Shown here piece after piece: positions 10,438-22,830 of a stretch of DNA of 64,000 bases; the stretch's first letter is position 1, and each line of letters starts with the position of its first letter. A program made the translations under genes and the position numbers. The notes under the pieces were generated by a model, which was not told where the DNA came from, made no database searches, and was given only the letters and a program-made list of their open reading frames with translations. Source of the DNA: Hirsutella rhossiliensis (lineage: Eukaryota > Ascomycota > Sordariomycetes > Hypocreales > Ophiocordycipitaceae); the NCBI RefSeq assembly GCF_020360975.1, contig NW_025408673.1, positions 1,736,001-1,800,000 on the forward strand, in the 5' to 3' direction.

Positions 10438-12342
10438 AAGGTAACCCTTATGGTTAACTAATAGATCTAGCTAGCTAATATTATAGCGGCGCTAAGTAAG
10501 ATAGTAAGCTAGAAAGTAGCGGGTTTAAATAGCGTTCTTTTAAGGTTTATTAAGAAGTATAAACTAGCCTTAGTTTAGTAATTAGCTATAACTTTTAACG
10601 CTTATACTTAACTCTTATATATCCTAGGTTAGTTTTATAGCGCGAATATAATAGTAATTTAAAAGCTAAGTAAGAGGCTAGAAGCTTACTATATAATAAG
10701 AGGATAGAGACTAATCTCCCTCTTACTTATAGTAAGGAAAGTACTTAAGTAGATACTAGCTTAGAAGATTATAAGAGTAGTAAAGGTAAATAGCATCTTA
10801 TTAAATAAATAAATAAGGAATAAGAGGGAATACTTTATAAAAGCAGCGATCCTATTAGTAATAAAACTAGTATACGCGACCTAAGCCTATAAGGGTATTA
10901 TATTATTCTTATAGCTAGATATTAAGAGCGTATTTAATATAGTTAACTATAATAAGCTTATAAGGGAACTAAAGCTTAAGGGATACCTTAGATAGCTTAT
11001 AAGCTTAATATAAAGCGTTATAAGTAATAAAAGATTAACCTTTTACTTTAATAAAAGGACCTTAAAGCTAACTTAAGTACTAATAGAAGTCCTTTAAGGC
11101 TCCCCTTTATCTTTAATCTTATTTCTATACTATATAACCCCCTTATATAAGAGGCTTAGTATAATATATAGTATTTATATTATTAGCTTTACTAATAATA
11201 TAAATATAGTTAGTATTATACCTAATAAGGCTATTATAGTAATATACTTAAAGGAAGCTTAAAAGGTATATATAAAGTAAGCGACTAAGTTTATAGTTAC
11301 TTTTAAACTATTAAAAAGTAAGTTAATATACTTTATATAAAAGAGATAAGCAATAATAATATTAGTTTACCTTAGGGCTAATATAGTAATACTAGTTTAA
11401 GAGGCCCGCTTATTAAGGGTTTAGGTATATAGGAAACTATATTAAAATATATACCTAAAATAGCTTTAAGTAAAGATAAAGCGCTAGACTATAGCCTTAA
11501 CTAAGCTCGCGGCGTTTATATAAAGCTATAGTTTACTCTAAGCTAAGGAAGCCTATAATAAGGTAATTTAGTCTTTAATCTCTTATACTATAGTTATATT
11601 CTATAAGATAACGCTTATAAGGGGGAAACTATATAGGATCGCGCGGGACTTAATATAGGACTAGTTAGCCTACCTTTAAGTAGTAATAAGTACTTACTAT
11701 ATAACCTTAGTTTACTAAGTAAAAGTAAAGGTATAGGTGCCTTTAATCGACTTCTACTTAAACTAAAGAATAATAGATACCCTTTAAAAGTTAAAGGACT
11801 TAGGGCTCTTAAGCTAAATTTAATATATATTTAACGCGGTCGCGGATATACTTAAAAGGAGGTAATACTAAAGAGAGAGTAAGCCCTTAGCGGCGCTACT
11901 ACTTAGTAGGCCCCCCCTTATAGAAGAGATAAGGGGGGTCTAGAGCTAGATAAGATCGGACGACCTTTTAAATAAAGCTAAGTTACTTAAAAGGCTAAAT
12001 AAAAAATAGGCCGCTTAATAAAATACTAAAAAACCGCGATTTAATAATACTAAACTACCCTTTACCTTACTAACTTCCCGCTATAGTTTAATAAGGTAAT
12101 AATACTAAACTATTATAAAGGCCTCCTTAAGTATATTAATATAGTAATTACTTAGATATATATAGAAAAGATTAAGCTTAATAACTTCCTCTTTAATTAA
12201 TAGGTTCTTAGTATAGTCTTACTAATATATACCTATAGATAAAAATAAGATACTATTTACTATATAATAATTAACTATTTATTAATAATAAAAGTAAGGG
12301 AGTCCTTTTTAATATAGGCCTAGGATATAGGTAATATAAAAG

Positions 12343-12599
12343 TATAAAGGAATACGTATCACGGTACGATTAGTTAGGTAGTAGAGATAGCTAGAGGTAC
12401 TACGCTATATATATTATATTCTCCTTATCGTAAGACTAAAGCTTATAAGAAGAGGGATTTCTCCTCTTTAGTCGGAGTAGCGAGTAGTCTATAATATATA
12501 AGCGGGGTAGGCACGATTCCCTACTAATACCCTACTAATATATTAGTACTATGTACCTAAGTGCTTTATTAGCCTATACCTCTTAGTAGCGCTCTTATA
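12343..12599 (-). repeat. Gypsy G1 3' LTR
   Basis: 257 bp, the direct-repeat partner of 19859-20115. The two differ mostly by C/T and G/A transitions. Confidence 0.9.
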
Positions 12600-12980
12600 A
12601 TTATCTCCCCTCCTATATAGACGTCTCGGCTATATCTTTAATATATATTGCTTTCGCTACGCTATATATATTTAGTTAAGAAGAGAGGTAGTTTCGGTTA
12701 TATATCGCGCGTATACGCCCGTATAAGTATACGTTAGTCTACGCTTTATAACGTTAATAGTTATTATACTAGCGGTTGCCGCCGAGTAACCGTTACGGTA
12801 TCGCCTATATATCGGCCGCGTAACTATAATATAAAGAGCGTGCGTATATATCTCCTACTTCTTCTATTTTCTTTTCTTCTTTAACTCTTCCGCTTACGAT
12901 TACTATAGAGTTTTATACCTTTTTTTATTAATCCCTTATACCTTTTTATATTACTTTTTATCGATAATTTATTAACGATA

Positions 12981-14517
12981 ATGCCTTCTACGCTAAAGAA
13001 GATAAAGGACCGTAACGCCGATTTCCTACGCTATATATAGGAGTAGGTAGCGGCGGGTTCGCCCTTAAAGCGTAAGCAATCGGCCTAGAAGTCTTATAGC
13101 GACGCTAGTTCCCCTTTAGCGAAGAAAGCTAAGAAAGGTACAAGGGAATCCTAGTCCTAGGAGACTTTTAGTCTAAGACCTAACGTTAGCGAGGGTCGTG
13201 CCCCCGTTACCCCGCTAAGTACCCCGACTCTAACTACTAATAAGCCTACCTCTATAGGCCCGGAAACTTATAAGTCTATTACCCCCGTTAGCGATACTAA
13301 TACTAGCGAGGAGATCGTGCCTAGGCGCTCCTAGGTAAGTACCGATAACCTAGCTACTCCGTCTCGATAGGGCGGCTCTAGCTAATAAGAGATTATCGCC
13401 TAGGCCGCTCCTTAGAATAAGTAGGCCGATATTAACGACGAGGCCTAGCTAAATAAGGGCTAAGATAACGATAACGGCAATAACGGAGACGGCCGCGATC
13501 TGACTCCTCCTACCGACGAACCTAAGAATAGCGGCGCTAGAGACGAGGGCACCTAAGCGGCGGTATAAGGCGGTCGCGCTCCTACGAAGAAGCGCACCTA
13601 ATCTAAGGCTAAAGCCCGCCTAGTTAGGGCCTATAGGGTTATCCCTTATAAGCTCTAGTATATATATTATTTTAAGACGGTCGTTAAGGAGTATAGTATA
13701 ACCGAGCTTAAGCCTATTAAGGTGCTCTCGATTAGCTATATTTTCTCGGGGGTTTCCTCGACGCGCTATAAGTAGTGCTATAGATATACCGCGACCTATA
13801 ACTAAGTAAGTTTCCCCTTAACTTTAAATATTATAATTAATAAGCTAATCTTTCTCGAGGCCGCTACTCTTATATTTAGTAACTAAGCCGATATAGTCGC
13901 TATCGTTAAGTACCTACGCGAGCTTAATAAGCTAAAGACCGGTAACGAGAATACCGAGGACGATAGCTTAGATATAGGCGTGCTCGTTTTCGAGGAGGCT
14001 AATCGGCGCCGTCTCGCTATTACGGTATAGTATTTAGCTAAGGCTTTCGACGCCGCCGAGACGGCTTATTATAAGTCCTTCGGGACTACGGGCATATAAA
14101 AGTCTACTATCGTAAGTTTTATCCGACCCTTTTATTAGCGACCGCCTAACGATATACTAAGTCGAGCGTGCTAACTACTATACGCTAATTAATAAGCGCC
14201 GCGAGCTTATTATTCGCCTTAACCCCGCGCCCTTATTCGATATCGCCTATATAAGCCTAGAGTACCGGGCCTAGGAATCCCGGTTAAAACTCCGCCTTAT
14301 CGACGGCGATATAGGCTATACTTTATAGTAATACGCCTTACTATTTACTAAGGCTAAGGTAAGTACCGTGCTAATAAAGATAGGTCTTAACGTAGAGGAT
14401 AAGGAAGGAGTAGAGGATAAGGTAGTTTTAGTATTTCTAAAGGTATTTAGTATAGTAAAGGGGGCGCCTTAGTTAGTTCCCGCTATACCGGCGAAGAAGA
14501 GGGGTAGTCGGAAGTAA
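12981..14517 (+). pseudogene. Antisense accessory gene of Gypsy G1, two exons, RIP-inactivated
   Basis: I do not recognise this protein. It starts at an ATG (12981) and reads 'MPSTLKKIKDRNADFLR' in one frame to 14111. Then a phase-0 intron is likely: donor gtaagt at 14112, branch-like ctaac at 14171, acceptor aag at 14194-14196, length 85 nt. Past it the frame changes and stays protein-like to the TAA at 14515 ('LIDGDIGYTL' and 'LNVEDKEGVEDKVVLVFL' regions). The amino half is Ser/Thr/Pro-rich with a basic patch (PLAKKAKK) that could be a nuclear signal, then acidic Asn/Asp-rich sequence. The carboxy half is helix-rich. Stops are TAG/TAA at former Gln/Trp codons. It lies on the strand opposite to gag-pol, so its intron would survive retrotransposition. 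The same gene is present in G2. Confidence 0.65.
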
Positions 14518-14559
14518 TAGATAGGTCTTATCTTTCTTTTATTTAGCTACGACTATCCT

Positions 14560-17500
14560 TCTCTCCTTTATTATTAGGGCCTTAGTAGAGTTATAGTTTA
14601 GTTTTATTTTCCTTAATAATATTTAATAGGTAGTATAAATAGTTTTTCTTATTCTCTTATTTTACTATTTTATATATAGTTATAGGACGTTTAAGCGTGC
14701 CGATATATTAATAAGTCGGTAGCGATTTAATAGGGATTTATTACTAATTTAGTAGCGTCTCCCTATGCTAGTAGGTTTCCCTACCTTACTTAGTCTTATA
14801 CCTCTTTTTCCTAGTTAAGCGAGCAGTATATTCTTTAATAAGGTCTTAGCTATTTACTATATCTTTAGCCTCGACCTATTAGTTATACTTAGCTAGCTAT
14901 CCTTTCTATTTAATAAGGAAAAAGGTATCGCCCTTAGATCTCTTTTAGTCTTTAATCTCTTAGACTTCCTATTCGCCTTCGTTATCCTCTAAGTCTAGTA
15001 TCGGTAGGGTTTCGCTATCTTTATAGGTACCTTTACGCTCCTTCTATAGCTCTAAGAGACTAATATAGAAAACGTTATAGAGGCGTAAGTACTTCTTAGG
15101 GAGTATAAGACGATATACTTACTTTCTAATAGCTTATAGGACCCGAAACGGTCTAATATACTTAGGTAAGAGTTTTCTTTTTTCGTCCTTAAAGTATAAG
15201 TTCTTTATCAATAATATTATAAGGTCTCTTACTTTTAATATAAGCGGTTAGTGCCTTAAATTATAGTATTTCGCTTACGATTTAATAGCCTTTCCCTAGT
15301 ATTCCTTAAGCCTCTTTCGTAGCTCCTATAGCCTAGTAACTCTTACTCTTACTTTAGGTACCCCCCTCTAGATAATATCGTCCTTAGTATTAATATAGAA
15401 GTTTAGTTAGTAACCTATTAACGCTTCGTTAGGTAATAACCTAGTTATTACGTTCTTTATATTATTATATATAAATTAAATAATACGTAGGAGTAACGCT
15501 TAGTTAGTTTATTCCGAGTTAATAAAGTATCTTAAGTAGTACTATACGGCTTAGTTTATTTATTCCGTTTACCTATCGGTTTATAGGTAAAATACCGTCG
15601 ATAGCTTACGTTTTACTTATAAGATAAAATAAAGATCTAACTAGAACTGACTTATAAATAGGGACCCTTTATCTAAGATAATGCCTTTTAAAGGTCTATA
15701 TACTAATTTAACTTAGTAATAGAATAATTCTACTAGCTCTAGGGCTATTATTATCTTAGAGATAGGAAAGAAGAGGCAATACTTAGTATATCGGTCTATA
15801 ATTACTAAGATCGTATTAACGTCTTATCTATTATACTATACTTTAGGTAGACCTATAATAAAGTCTATTAATAATTCTTCCTATAGTTATATAGGATATA
15901 GTAATAATTATATAGTACTATAGGGGCGATGCCTCCTAGATACTATACCTTAATATACTAAGTATAACTAGACGTATTTATTTATATCTTTCGTTATTTT
16001 ATCTTAGTAGAAGTTCCTTACTAGTAGTTTACTAGTACGTTAGGAGCTAAAGTATCCTACTAACGGATCGTTATAAAAGAGCTATATTAGCTCTTACCGT
16101 AAAGCTACTTTTAGAGGCACTACGATACGACCCTTTTATAATAGTAGTCTATCTAGGCGTACTAACTAAAAACCCTTCCCTTTTAAGAAGTCTTTAGTCT
16201 CCTTTAGCCTACTAATCGCTACGTTAACCGACTAAGTGCGTTTTAGTAACTCTAATAATAGTTCTAGAACTTCTACTATATAAACCTTTATATAGTAGGC
16301 CGCTTCTTTAGCGGTCTTCCTTAAGAGTAACTATTTATAACTAGCTCTCTTTTTAGCTTAATCGGCTAATCGTTTAAGTCTCGCGCCTAAAGTATTATAG
16401 TTTTACTATAGATAAGCTTATATATTTTCCTTATATAAAGGCACTTTACTACGCTTATATTAACTTAAGGTTAAGTATCTCTTTACCTATAAAAACGCCT
16501 TATTATTTCTCTATATAGATACGGTGTTAATAGTAGCTAGCTTTACTTATAGCTCCGGTAATAGTTCTATAGATAAGGGCTTCTCGCCCTTATATTTAAG
16601 CATTCTCGATAGCGCGTCCGCTAGGTTAGATTTACCTATACGATACTTAATCGTAAAGTTAAATAGTGCTAAATATATATACTATCTTACTTACCTCCTA
16701 TTTAGGGAGGTCTAGTATATAAACGTCTAAAGGTTATAGTAGTCCGATAATACCTCTACTTTATATACTACCCCTTTAACGTAATATCGCTAGTATTTAA
16801 ATAACTTAACGATAGCGAAGAGTTCTTAGTCTAGAATACTATAATTAAGTTCGGCTCTAGTAAACTTCCTTAACTAGAATACGATCGGATAGTAACGCCC
16901 TTCGTTATTAGGTTAAGAGATAATCCCTACTATCGCGAATTGCGATATATCTATTTCGATGCGAATACGTCTTTCTAGATCGTAATATTAAAGGAGTAGG
17001 GCTCCTTAAAAAGCATCCTTAAGAGCCTAAAACGCTACCCTTTTAGTAAGGTTTAGCTCTATACTCCCTAGCTTCTTCTTATTCTTACTCCTTTAGTAAT
17101 ATAGTTAGGGGCGCTATAACTCCTAAGTACCTATATATAAATCGTCGGTAAAAATTATAGAACCTAAGGAAAACCTAAATATTATAGTAGGTTATAGGTT
17201 TAGGCTATTAAGCTATTGCCTCTACCTATTAAGGGTCTATCGATACCCTATTAATAGATAATATAAACCTAAGGAACTTAACTAACTATTAATAGAAGAT
17301 ATACTTTAATGGTTTTATATAGAGCTCTATAGCCCTTAGCCTTTTTATTACTTATCCTAAGTATTTAGTATATTCTTCTCTTATTTTAGAGTATATAAGG
17401 ATATTATCGAGGTAGACTATATAGATTATATCTATAAGCCTTTTAAGCGCCTAATAGATATAGCTCTAAAATATAGCTAGTACGTTAATAAGTCTAAAAG

Positions 17501-19850
17501 GCATTACTAGGTATTTAAAATATCTATAATACGTTTAGAAAGCAGTCTTTTATTTATCTCCTTCCTAAATTTAAATATATTAATACGTATTCTATATATT
17601 AATCTTAGAAAAATACTTAGCTCCTTAATAGCGGTTAATAATCTCTAAAATAAGGGGTAAAGGGTACCGATTTTTTTACGTAACTTAGTTAAGTCCTCGG
17701 TAGTCTATATATAGCCGTAAGGTACTATCCTTTTTTAGAACGAAAAAGATAAGCGCCTTAGCTAGGCTCTTTAACTCTTAAATTATTTTCCTTTTTATTG
17801 CGTCTTAGATCTAGTCGCGTAATACTTAGAGTTCCCTTTATAATAAAGGGTAAATCGGTTTATAAGGAGGTTCTATATTAGGGATTAAATTAATTAAGTA
17901 ATCCGTTCCCTTTCTAGCTAGTAATAAATTAGATTTATTAGCTAAGAAGGTATCTTTAAACCGGTAGAGAGTTAGTAGGATTTCGGCCTATTCTTCCTAT
18001 AGAATCCCTTTATCTTCGTCTTTATCTAGTAGCGGGATTAGCTTAGGATTAAGCACTATTATATATACCCTTACTTTATTCTTATATTCCTAAAAGAATC
18101 TATAGGGATTCTATAGGGTTTCGCTGCTTAGTTAATACTTAAACTACTACTATCGTTTTTATAGGATAATATAGATATATTTATCCTTTAAGGTAGTAAC
18201 TAATAAAAGGATTAGTACTTAATCGTTTAGCGTTAACTTATCGGTACTAATATAGAAATAAGTAATTATCTTTTCGGTGCCCCTTATATCTATTATTTAA
18301 AGCGGCACTAACTATACTCTATACTCCCTTACCCTACTATTATTAAGCCCTAATAACTTAGGGTATAATAGCGTTACTTATAGCAATCCCTACTATCGGG
18401 CAAAGTATATATCTACGAGGTTAACGGTACCGTAAGTATCTAAGTATATAGGGACTTTAGTAGGGTTTCGCCCTAATATTATTATAGGAGTTTTAAGTAA
18501 CTATCCTATAGGTATTAAGTTTATTAAGGGAGAGGCGTTTACCCTAATATCTTACCTTTTCCTTATTTTACGGTATTAAGTCTAAGAGTCTTTGCTAGGG
18601 TTTCTACCTTTAAAGAATTAGTATATTCTATAGATAGGTGTCCCGGCTTATTATATTAGAAATATATAATTCCCGATTAAGTAGAAGATCCTTTTCCTCG
18701 ATAACGTCCCTTAGTTTAGCCCTTAGTAGGTATATCGCTAGCTTACTAGTTATTAGTTAAATCGGTAGTATTTCCTTAACAATTCGGCCTAGCTTATCGG
18801 CCTCTTTAATTCCTTCCCTTATATATACCGCCTTAGGGTATAGCACTACTTTTATTCCCGGTTCTTCTAGGGGTAGAAGTAGTATCGGTGCGTCGCCTCT
18901 TATTAGTAGTAGTATCCTAATATCGTTAGGCGACTTATATAAGCTCTTCCCGTTAATAGGTATAGATAAGTATTAAATAAAGGTTAATTTAGTCCTAAAG
19001 TTATAGCTCTAGCTTAGCGAAAAATATAAGAGTACGCGCCTTTTCTAATAAGCGTTCGAAATACCTCTTTAAGGAGTTAAGGTATAAGCTAAACTCTAAG
19101 GGGGACTAGCCTTCTTATTAGCGAGCCTCCTTTAATTACGTCGCTAATAGTATCTCCCTATTCGTAGTATCCTTAATTAAGATAAGTATCTATTCCTTAA
19201 AGTATACCTAATCCGTGCTATATTTAGTTTAGTTAATCGGCGTCTATTCTTTAAGGTATCGGCGCTATCTCGCTTTATAGTCGCTATATATATAATCTAC
19301 CGCGTAGAGGATCTTTATTTCGTCGCGACGAAAGCGTTTAAGCGCTGCCTTAAAGGCGTCCTCTAGATCGTAAGTCTAGTCTAGACGTTTCCGTGTATTA
19401 GTAGGTTAGGATAACTAAGCGATATTTTTAATCTTAACCTCGCTACCGCGACTGCCGTCTAATTTAAGGGAGGAGGACCGTCGACGCTTCCCCGAATAGA
19501 TAGCGATAGCACCGGCGCGTTTAGCAATTTCCTCCTCTAATTATATAACGCGATCTTATAGGCGTTTCGTCTCCTCTAGCTCCTTAACGCGCGCTTATAG
19601 GGCCGTAAGCTTTTCCTTACGAGACGGTTATCTTACGCCTATAGGTAGCGATATCTTTAATATAGTTATAACGCCGTCTATAGTAAGGGTCTATTCTAAG
19701 GATATATCTTCTTATTCTTCGTCTCCCGAGTAGATACTCGATATACGTAACGAAGAGGCCTTAACTAGTTAACTACTACGTCGCGCTATAAGAGCGTTAC
19801 GTAGTCTTCTCTAAGTAGCTATCTCTACTAAGTAACTAAAAAGGGAAGCT
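14560..19850 (-). pseudogene. Gypsy G1 gag-pol relic
   Basis: In minus-strand order: a gag coiled, charged amino part (about 19620-19400), a capsid segment 'LEFSLYLNSLEEYFE' followed by 'IFFAKLE.QLQ' near 19100-19000, a protease-like 'IYLDTYGTVNLV' near 18460-18420, RT with catalytic box 'YLDN' near 17410, RNase H/zinc linker about 16500-16250, and integrase. The integrase core includes 'IL.KGSLFIS.F' near 15680 and 'RKLSTVFYL.TDR.TE' near 15600-15570 (D...E family signature S-T-A-F-H-P-Q-T-D-G-Q-T-E-R with RIP changes). Domain order RT-RNase H-integrase identifies Ty3/Gypsy. Many stops. Confidence 0.85.
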
Positions 19851-19858
19851 TTAGAAAT

Positions 19859-20115
19859 TATAAGGGAATATATATTACGGTACGATTAGTTAGGTAGTAG
19901 AGATAGCTAGAGGTACTACGCTATATATATTATGTTCTCTTTATCGTAAGACTAAAGCTTACGAGAAGAGGGATTTCTCCTCTTCGGTCGGAGTAGCGAG
20001 TAGTCTATAATATACGAGCGGGGTAGGCACGATTCCCTGCTAATACCCTACTAATATATTAGTACTACGTACCCGAGTGCTTTATTAGCCCGTACCTCCT
20101 AGTAGCGCTCTTATA
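19859..20115 (-). repeat. Gypsy G1 5' LTR
   Basis: 257 bp, the partner of 12343-12599. It is less RIP-altered, keeping cg where the other copy has ta (for example in tacgagcggggtagg). It is followed by target duplication aaaag at 20116-20120. Confidence 0.9.
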
Positions 20116-20120
20116 AAAAG

Positions 20121-22753
20121 TAGGCCTTTAAAGGAAAAGGATAGTAGCGCCGCTAGTATAGTAGTTCCTTCGCTTAAGTAGGCTCTATTAGTTTAACCTA
20201 GCTTAGATACTATATATAGATACGCTAGATAATAAGACTAAGGTCGCGCTAAAAATAAAGTAGCTTTAACTAAAACTACCTTAGCTAACTACTTCCCTTA
20301 CTAAGGCGACCTAAGAAAGGGAGAGGACTTATAATAATAAGACTATAGTATTAACCGAACTAAACTTAGACTAAGTATAAACCTCGCTACTTAAACTATA
20401 AACTAAATAAAACTAATAAGACTTAACCGAGCTAGCCTTAATAGCTATAAAATAAGACCTACTATTAAAAGACTATAACTAAATAAAATCTAACTTAAAA
20501 CTAAACTAAGATAGAGCTAATAACTAGCCCTTAAACTATAACCTTAGCTTAACTTATTAGTAGTAACGTTTACTTTATTATTATAGTAGGAATAATAAGA
20601 CCCTATTAAGGTAGTATATAAGGTATAGGAGGGAGTAACCTAAGACTTATAAGGAGTATAGGGACTACTATTACTATAAGAAGACTAATAATAGCTAGCT
20701 AAGCTTAACCTTAAACCTAAACTAAAACTAGCTTAGATAGCTAGCTTATAAGATAAAGTAATAACTAAGGTCTATATTAAGGTAGGACCTATACTAGTAG
20801 TAGCGCGGAGGCGTTTACTATAGCCTATACTATAACTATAGATCTAATTAAGGTTAAAACTAATAATAATCTTAGCTAAGACTAAACTATAATAGCTATA
20901 AAGATACTACTAAATAAAGTTAAGAGTATTAATAAGGTCGCTAAGTAATATAAGATAAGGACGCTTTAAGGTAGGCTTAGCGATAGGAGAACTACTAAGC
21001 TATAGCTCGGCGTCGGAGCTAATAAAGGGCGATAAGGTAAGATCCCTTATTAGCTTTAAAGCGACCGCGGGTATAAGAACGATAGTAAACTCCCTAAACT
21101 TAGCTTTAGATAAAGCCTTAAACTTAATAGCCGCTTTACCCTTACCTTTACCCTTACCCTTTTCTTTATTAAAAGGGGCTAAAGCTAGACTAGACCTAGT
21201 AAGATTAAGACTATTATCCTTACTATTATAGTCGTCGCTAGTAATAAAATAAAAATAGTTAGTAAGATTATTAACTACTATAAGAGTTTTTTAAGTAACT
21301 AAGAGCGACTTAAGCCTAACCTAAGCTAAGGTCTTAATAGTATTACTAAACCTACTTAAGTACTTCTCTAAGGACTTATATATAAAGCGGGTATTATCTA
21401 TAAAATAAGTAAAAGCTAAGGTAAGCGTCTTAATATTCTTAGCGACTATAGCTAAACTAAGGGTAGACTTATTTAACGCGCCCTTACCTTTAATAGTAAG
21501 GGCCTTTTAATTAGCGCGAATATAAGTTTCTAAAGTAGTATAGTAAAAGCGCTCTTATTCTAAGCCCTTAATAAGGGAGGGGCTATTAACCTTAGACTAA
21601 GCTTAGTAAAGGGTATAAGCGGCCTCTTTACCTTTAAAGGTAATTTAGAATATAGATTAATACTAAACTTAGACTATACTATAGTAAGATAAGGTTACTT
21701 ACTTAGTAATAAGACTAGTTAAAGTTAGCGTAAGTAATATATACTTTAGCCTTTATAGCTAGTAAAGTTAGTAAAAAAGTACTAAAGGTAAGACTAACCT
21801 AAGATAAGGCTAAGACTAATACTTATAAGACTAGTTTTAATAGCTAGTAAAGGACTTATAAGTAAGCTTATTAGTAAGGCGCTTAATATATATAAAATAT
21901 AAAATAAAGCGCTCCGATCCTACTATAATAGTAACTTTCTTATAGGGAGGGGGTTTTAAAGGAGGTAAGCTATTACTACTTAAGTTAGCTTCTTAGTTAA
22001 ATATAGTAATATAATAGTAAATAAACTAAAAATAGTATTAGTAAGACCTAGGGATATAGAAATAATATAAGTAAGAAATCGGTGCTTATAAAAAAGATAA
22101 TAAATAAAGAAGTAAGAGGAGGTAAGAATAAAACTAAAGGGGGAGGGTAGGTATATATATACGCGAGCTAGGCGCGCGTAATTAGTAACTATACGATAGA
22201 TAGTAAATATAGGCTACCGCGCCTTTAATTAAGAAGTTATATAGCTAGATAGGACCTAATTTTCGATTAGCGGAGCCGGCTAACTAAAATTTAATTAGCC
22301 GGCCCTACCTAAGAGCGACCTATACTAGTACCTAGCCCGGTAACTAAATATTACTTACCTTACTAACTAATAGACCGATAAGCTAACGCGGCCGCGGCTA
22401 CGCGGTAGTAATATAGGAGCTATAGAGAATAAAGGCGCCCGTAAGTTAGGCCCTTAAAAAAAGACTACTACCTATAACCCTAGGCCTAGGCTAGCGAGCC
22501 TAGGCCGCGGCCGCTTAGGATAGTAATAGCTATAGCCTAAGAAGGCTTATACTAAAATATAAATATATAAGAGAATACTATAGTAGCTAGCGTAAATTTC
22601 TTATATACTACTACTATAACCTTATTTAAGGCAGACCTATATTAAAAGAAGGGAGGGTTTTCCCTTAAGTACTTTAGTTTTTCCCTCTTATTTAATATTA
22701 AAGTTTTAGATACCTTTAGCTAGGTCCTTAGTATAATCTTAATAATAATAATA
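20121..22753 (-). pseudogene. LINE 3' module with antisense coding relic, copy 1
   Basis: A 2.6-kb segment that follows the LINE RNase H region and ends in the (TAA)n tail. It is almost colinear with 29411-32038 of LINE copy 2. On the minus strand about 21590-20960 reads as a balanced protein ('LEKYLSRFSNTIKTLAQ', then 'ITSDDYNSKDNSLN', then a Lys-rich KEKGKGKGK stretch), followed by a Ser/Pro/Tyr-rich low-complexity part to about 20150. I do not recognise it. The plus strand of the latter part can also be read as a Gln/Leu-rich protein if all TAA are former CAA, so the coding strand there is uncertain. Because two copies with different 5' ends share the same 3' end, the module is probably part of the LINE. 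Confidence 0.5.
22483..22506. repeat. Perfect hairpin in LINE 3' module (copy 1)
   Basis: Arms ggcctaggct / agcctaggcc (10 bp) around loop agcg. The identical 24 bp occurs at 31775-31798. It contains no CpA or TpG, so RIP cannot alter it. Confidence 0.8.
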
Positions 22754-22830
22754 TATAATACCTATTAAGTAAGCTTCTTAAATAGACTATCTTATTAATA
22801 AGGGCTATACTTTAAGAGTAAGACTTAAGT
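22754..22830. other. Short unassigned spacer
   Basis: AT-rich sequence between the LINE tail and the Copia X LTR fragment. No partner copy was seen. Confidence 0.3.

Larger units (their letters stand above)
9636..12337 (+). pseudogene. LINE copy 1 ORF2 remnant (reverse transcriptase and RNase H)
   Basis: After the TRIM is removed, the plus-strand reading matches the ORF2 of LINE copy 2. It includes an RT stretch of the 'ISLL..V.KVL..I' type near 10700-10780, a 'LLQLDIKSVFNIVNYNKL' type segment near 10905-10960, and 'FTNNIN' near 11187. The last is a RIP product of the FADD catalytic box: each TpG became TpA, turning GCT and GAT codons into ACT and AAT. An RNase H-like and Cys/His tail region follows to about 12300. 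It is broken by many stops. Confidence 0.8.
12343..20115 (-). mobile_element. Complete Gypsy LTR retrotransposon 'Gypsy G1' with an antisense extra gene
   Basis: A 7,773-bp element with 257-bp LTRs (12343-12599 and 19859-20115), flanked by the 5-bp duplication aaaag (12338-12342 and 20116-20120) within a LINE. LTR ends are tata...ttata on the plus strand (RIP of TG/CA termini). gag-pol runs on the minus strand from about 19850 to 14560. An additional gene lies on the plus strand between the pol 3' end and the left LTR (12981-14517). A purine-rich tract (aggaggggagataat, minus strand) abuts the left LTR. RIP is moderate: many CpA/TpG are gone but some remain. Two further copies (G2, G3) are in the window. 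Confidence 0.9.
9636..22753 (+). mobile_element. Tad1-like LINE copy 1, 5'-truncated, interrupted by TRIM and Gypsy G1
   Basis: The plus-strand LINE starts abruptly inside ORF2 near 9636, where it becomes alignable to 27400 of the second copy. This is the usual 5' truncation of LINE insertions. It carries the RT and RNase H parts (10440-12130) and a 3' module (20121-22753), and ends in a (TAA)n tract near 22753. It is split by the TRIM at 9750-10437 and by Gypsy G1 at 12343-20115. Both gaps close exactly on the second LINE copy after removal of one 5-bp target duplication. Confidence 0.85.

Noticed and set aside
13806..13862. A second intron in the antisense gene (gtaagt at 13806)
   Set aside because: The frame reads through this segment without change and no good acceptor follows, so an intron is not needed.
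16524..16715. An open 63-codon plus-strand reading with ATG
   Set aside because: It lies antisense to the Gypsy G1 RT/RNase H region, has no partner support, and its content is what a complementary strand of pol would give. I treat it as chance.
21120..21170. Telomere-like repeats (cccttaccctta)
   Set aside because: A short run within the LINE 3' module where the opposite strand codes Lys/Gly-rich sequence. Not an array at a chromosome end.
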